DNA of 6,237 nucleotides from Candidatus Omnitrophota bacterium (GTDB lineage: Bacteria > Omnitrophota > Koll11 > Duberdicusellales > 4484-171): assembly GCA_021735115.1 (NCBI GenBank), contig JAIPHQ010000045.1, forward strand, positions 1 through 6,237, read 5' to 3'. The notes under the pieces were generated by a model that was not told the origin of the DNA, made no database searches, and was given only the letters and a program-made list of their open reading frames with translations. The translations under genes and the position numbers were made by a program. The first letter of the stretch is position 1. Each line of letters opens with the position of its first letter. Positions 5,422-6,237 of this stretch are shown here, piece by piece.

Positions 5422-5817
5422 CTAAAGAGAAGCTTTTATCAAACGTATTATATTCTGGCAAGCTTTAGCTAACCCTACTGCAAATTCTTTATCTTCAGGC
5501 AAACTTTGCTCAATAAACTCTTTAGTAAAAGGAAGATAGTCTACGGCTGTCATCTCGCCCTCTTTGTAAACAATTATTTGCTTAGGTTCTAAAATTGCTG
5601 CTGCTCTCTTAGCATTTTTAGATATTGACCGATAAGAACCTACAAAATTACAAACTGTAATCTGATACAGTTGAAAATCTTCATCTATTTCTACCCCATG
5701 ATTCTTATATTCCTTTCCCATATTAAATATATGCCGAATATCAAAATTAAAATCTGGAGCATTTTCTTTTAAGCTTTCTATAAATTCAGAAATAGATTTT
5801 GTAGTTGTTTGACTCAT
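5422..5817 (-). CDS. DUF302-like small protein
   Basis: The 131-aa protein has no signal peptide or membrane segment. Its pattern fits DUF302: an amphipathic first helix (SISEFIESLKE), an FNFDIRHI strand, a KEYKNHGVEIDEDFQLYQITVCN stretch (split here as KEYKNHGVEIDE then DFQLYQITVCN, with Cys56 at the usual CN position), then a helix and an AAILEPKQIIVYKEGE strand-turn near 73-88. A helical C-terminus (KEFIEQSLPEDKEF to the end, with Cys120) extends past the domain core. DUF302 has no settled function. The ATG at 5817 begins one base after the TAA of the pentapeptide gene (TAATATG), implying coupled translation. A TTG at 5835 in the same frame would run through the upstream stop region and is rejected. 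It sits directly upstream of the ATPase fusion, so a link to that system is possible but unproven. Confidence 0.68.
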   Translation of the reverse strand: MSQTTTKSISEFIESLKENAPDFNFDIRHIFNMGKEYKNHGVEIDEDFQLYQITVCNFVGSYRSISKNAKRAAAILEPKQIIVYKEGEMTAVDYLPFTKEFIEQSLPEDKEFAVGLAKACQNIIRLIKASL

Positions 5818-5818
5818 A

Positions 5819-6237
5819 TTACCCACTTCCCCCAAATAATCTTCTTTTTTTAGTTTCCTCAGACCATAAGGCTAATCTGATAATTTCTTTTTCAACATCA
5901 CTTATTTTAGCAAATTGAAAATTTACGGTTTTTATGAATCTAGCCCATTGTAAATTTTTTACCCCCCTCAAGCTTGCATTTTGCATATTTGTATATTCAA
6001 GATCAGAAGCTTCAAAATCTGTACCAGTTAAATTAGTGGAAATCAAAGTAGCTAAATTCAAATCCGCTAACCTTAAATCAGCATCAATCAAATTAGCTTT
6101 GGTTAACTTTGCCCTGGATAATTTTGTATAGCGCAAATCTGATTTTTCCAATTGGGCGCTTTCTAGATTTGCCCCCATCAAAGTTGCATGCTTTAAGATT
6201 ACACCTTTTGCCTGCAAAAACGGTAAATACAATCCAT
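5819..6237 (-). CDS. Pentapeptide-repeat protein, probably cut at its 5' end by the window
   Basis: The readable 137 residues hold about 16 consecutive pentapeptides of the A(D/N)LxX type (for example GANLE, KANLI, DADLR, LADLN, STNLT, ASDLE), enough for about four turns of the right-handed quadrilateral beta-helix made by this family. The repeats are followed by a capping stretch (LQWARF, VNFQFAKI) and a helical tail (DVEKEIIRLALWSEETKKRR). No membrane segment is seen. Family functions vary widely, including protection of DNA gyrase by some members, so no specific role is given. A TTG at 6232 could start translation, but the frame stays open to the window edge and no ribosome binding site is visible, so the true start probably lies outside. 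It directly precedes the DUF302-like gene and is the first gene seen of this transcript. Confidence 0.82.
   Translation of the reverse strand, partial: GLYLPFLQAKGVILKHATLMGANLESAQLEKSDLRYTKLSRAKLTKANLIDADLRLADLNLATLISTNLTGTDFEASDLEYTNMQNASLRGVKNLQWARFIKTVNFQFAKISDVEKEIIRLALWSEETKKRRLFGGSG

Noticed and set aside
1..6237. CRISPR arrays, tRNA genes, insertion sequences or riboswitches
   Set aside because: No regularly spaced repeats, cloverleaf-like segments, transposase motifs or structured leaders were seen; gene-free gaps are all under 80 bases.

Overview
The window is AT-rich and gene-dense. Every supported gene lies on the minus strand, so transcription reads from high to low coordinates. 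Most genes have strong AGGAGG-type ribosome binding sites. Several neighbours overlap or are separated by a single base. The gene content (proteins with many [4Fe-4S] cysteine motifs, paired MinD-type ATPases with inserted ferredoxins, NifX-type cluster-binding domains and a DUF5320 protein) points to an anaerobic, low-GC bacterium, perhaps from an uncultured lineage. The sequence alone does not fix the taxon.

Layout in transcription order (right to left): a pentapeptide-repeat protein probably cut by the right edge; a DUF302-like protein starting one base after its stop; a 613-aa protein that joins two MinD-superfamily ATPases, each with its own inserted 2x[4Fe-4S] ferredoxin; a fusion of a 2x[4Fe-4S] ferredoxin to a NifX-type domain; a YggS/PLPBP protein; a zinc-ribbon Nudix hydrolase; and a family-4-like uracil-DNA glycosylase. 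The YggS, Nudix and glycosylase genes abut or overlap and look translationally coupled. All seven could form one transcript whose promoter lies outside the window.

A second transcription unit begins at about 1180 with a near-consensus promoter (TTGACA, 17 bp, TATATT). Its -10 box and start region overlap a 25-bp near-perfect palindrome immediately upstream of a Fur-family regulator gene, the usual layout of autoregulation. The regulator is followed closely by a DUF5320 protein (glycine/arginine-rich middle, coiled-coil tail), a strong intergenic hairpin, and a second NifX-type protein cut by the left edge.

The most interesting reading is that the ATPase fusion, the ferredoxin-NifX fusion, DUF5320 and the second NifX-type protein form a compact version of the poorly understood anaerobe-specific gene set that includes the Desulfovibrio orange protein (ORP) locus. 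Here the two ATPases are one polypeptide and a metal-sensing regulator sits inside the cluster. This is inference from domain content and gene order. The YggS, Nudix and glycosylase genes look like housekeeping genes for PLP homeostasis, nucleotide handling and uracil repair that share the transcript. There is no gene-free stretch longer than 300 bases, and no tRNA, rRNA, CRISPR array or insertion sequence was seen.
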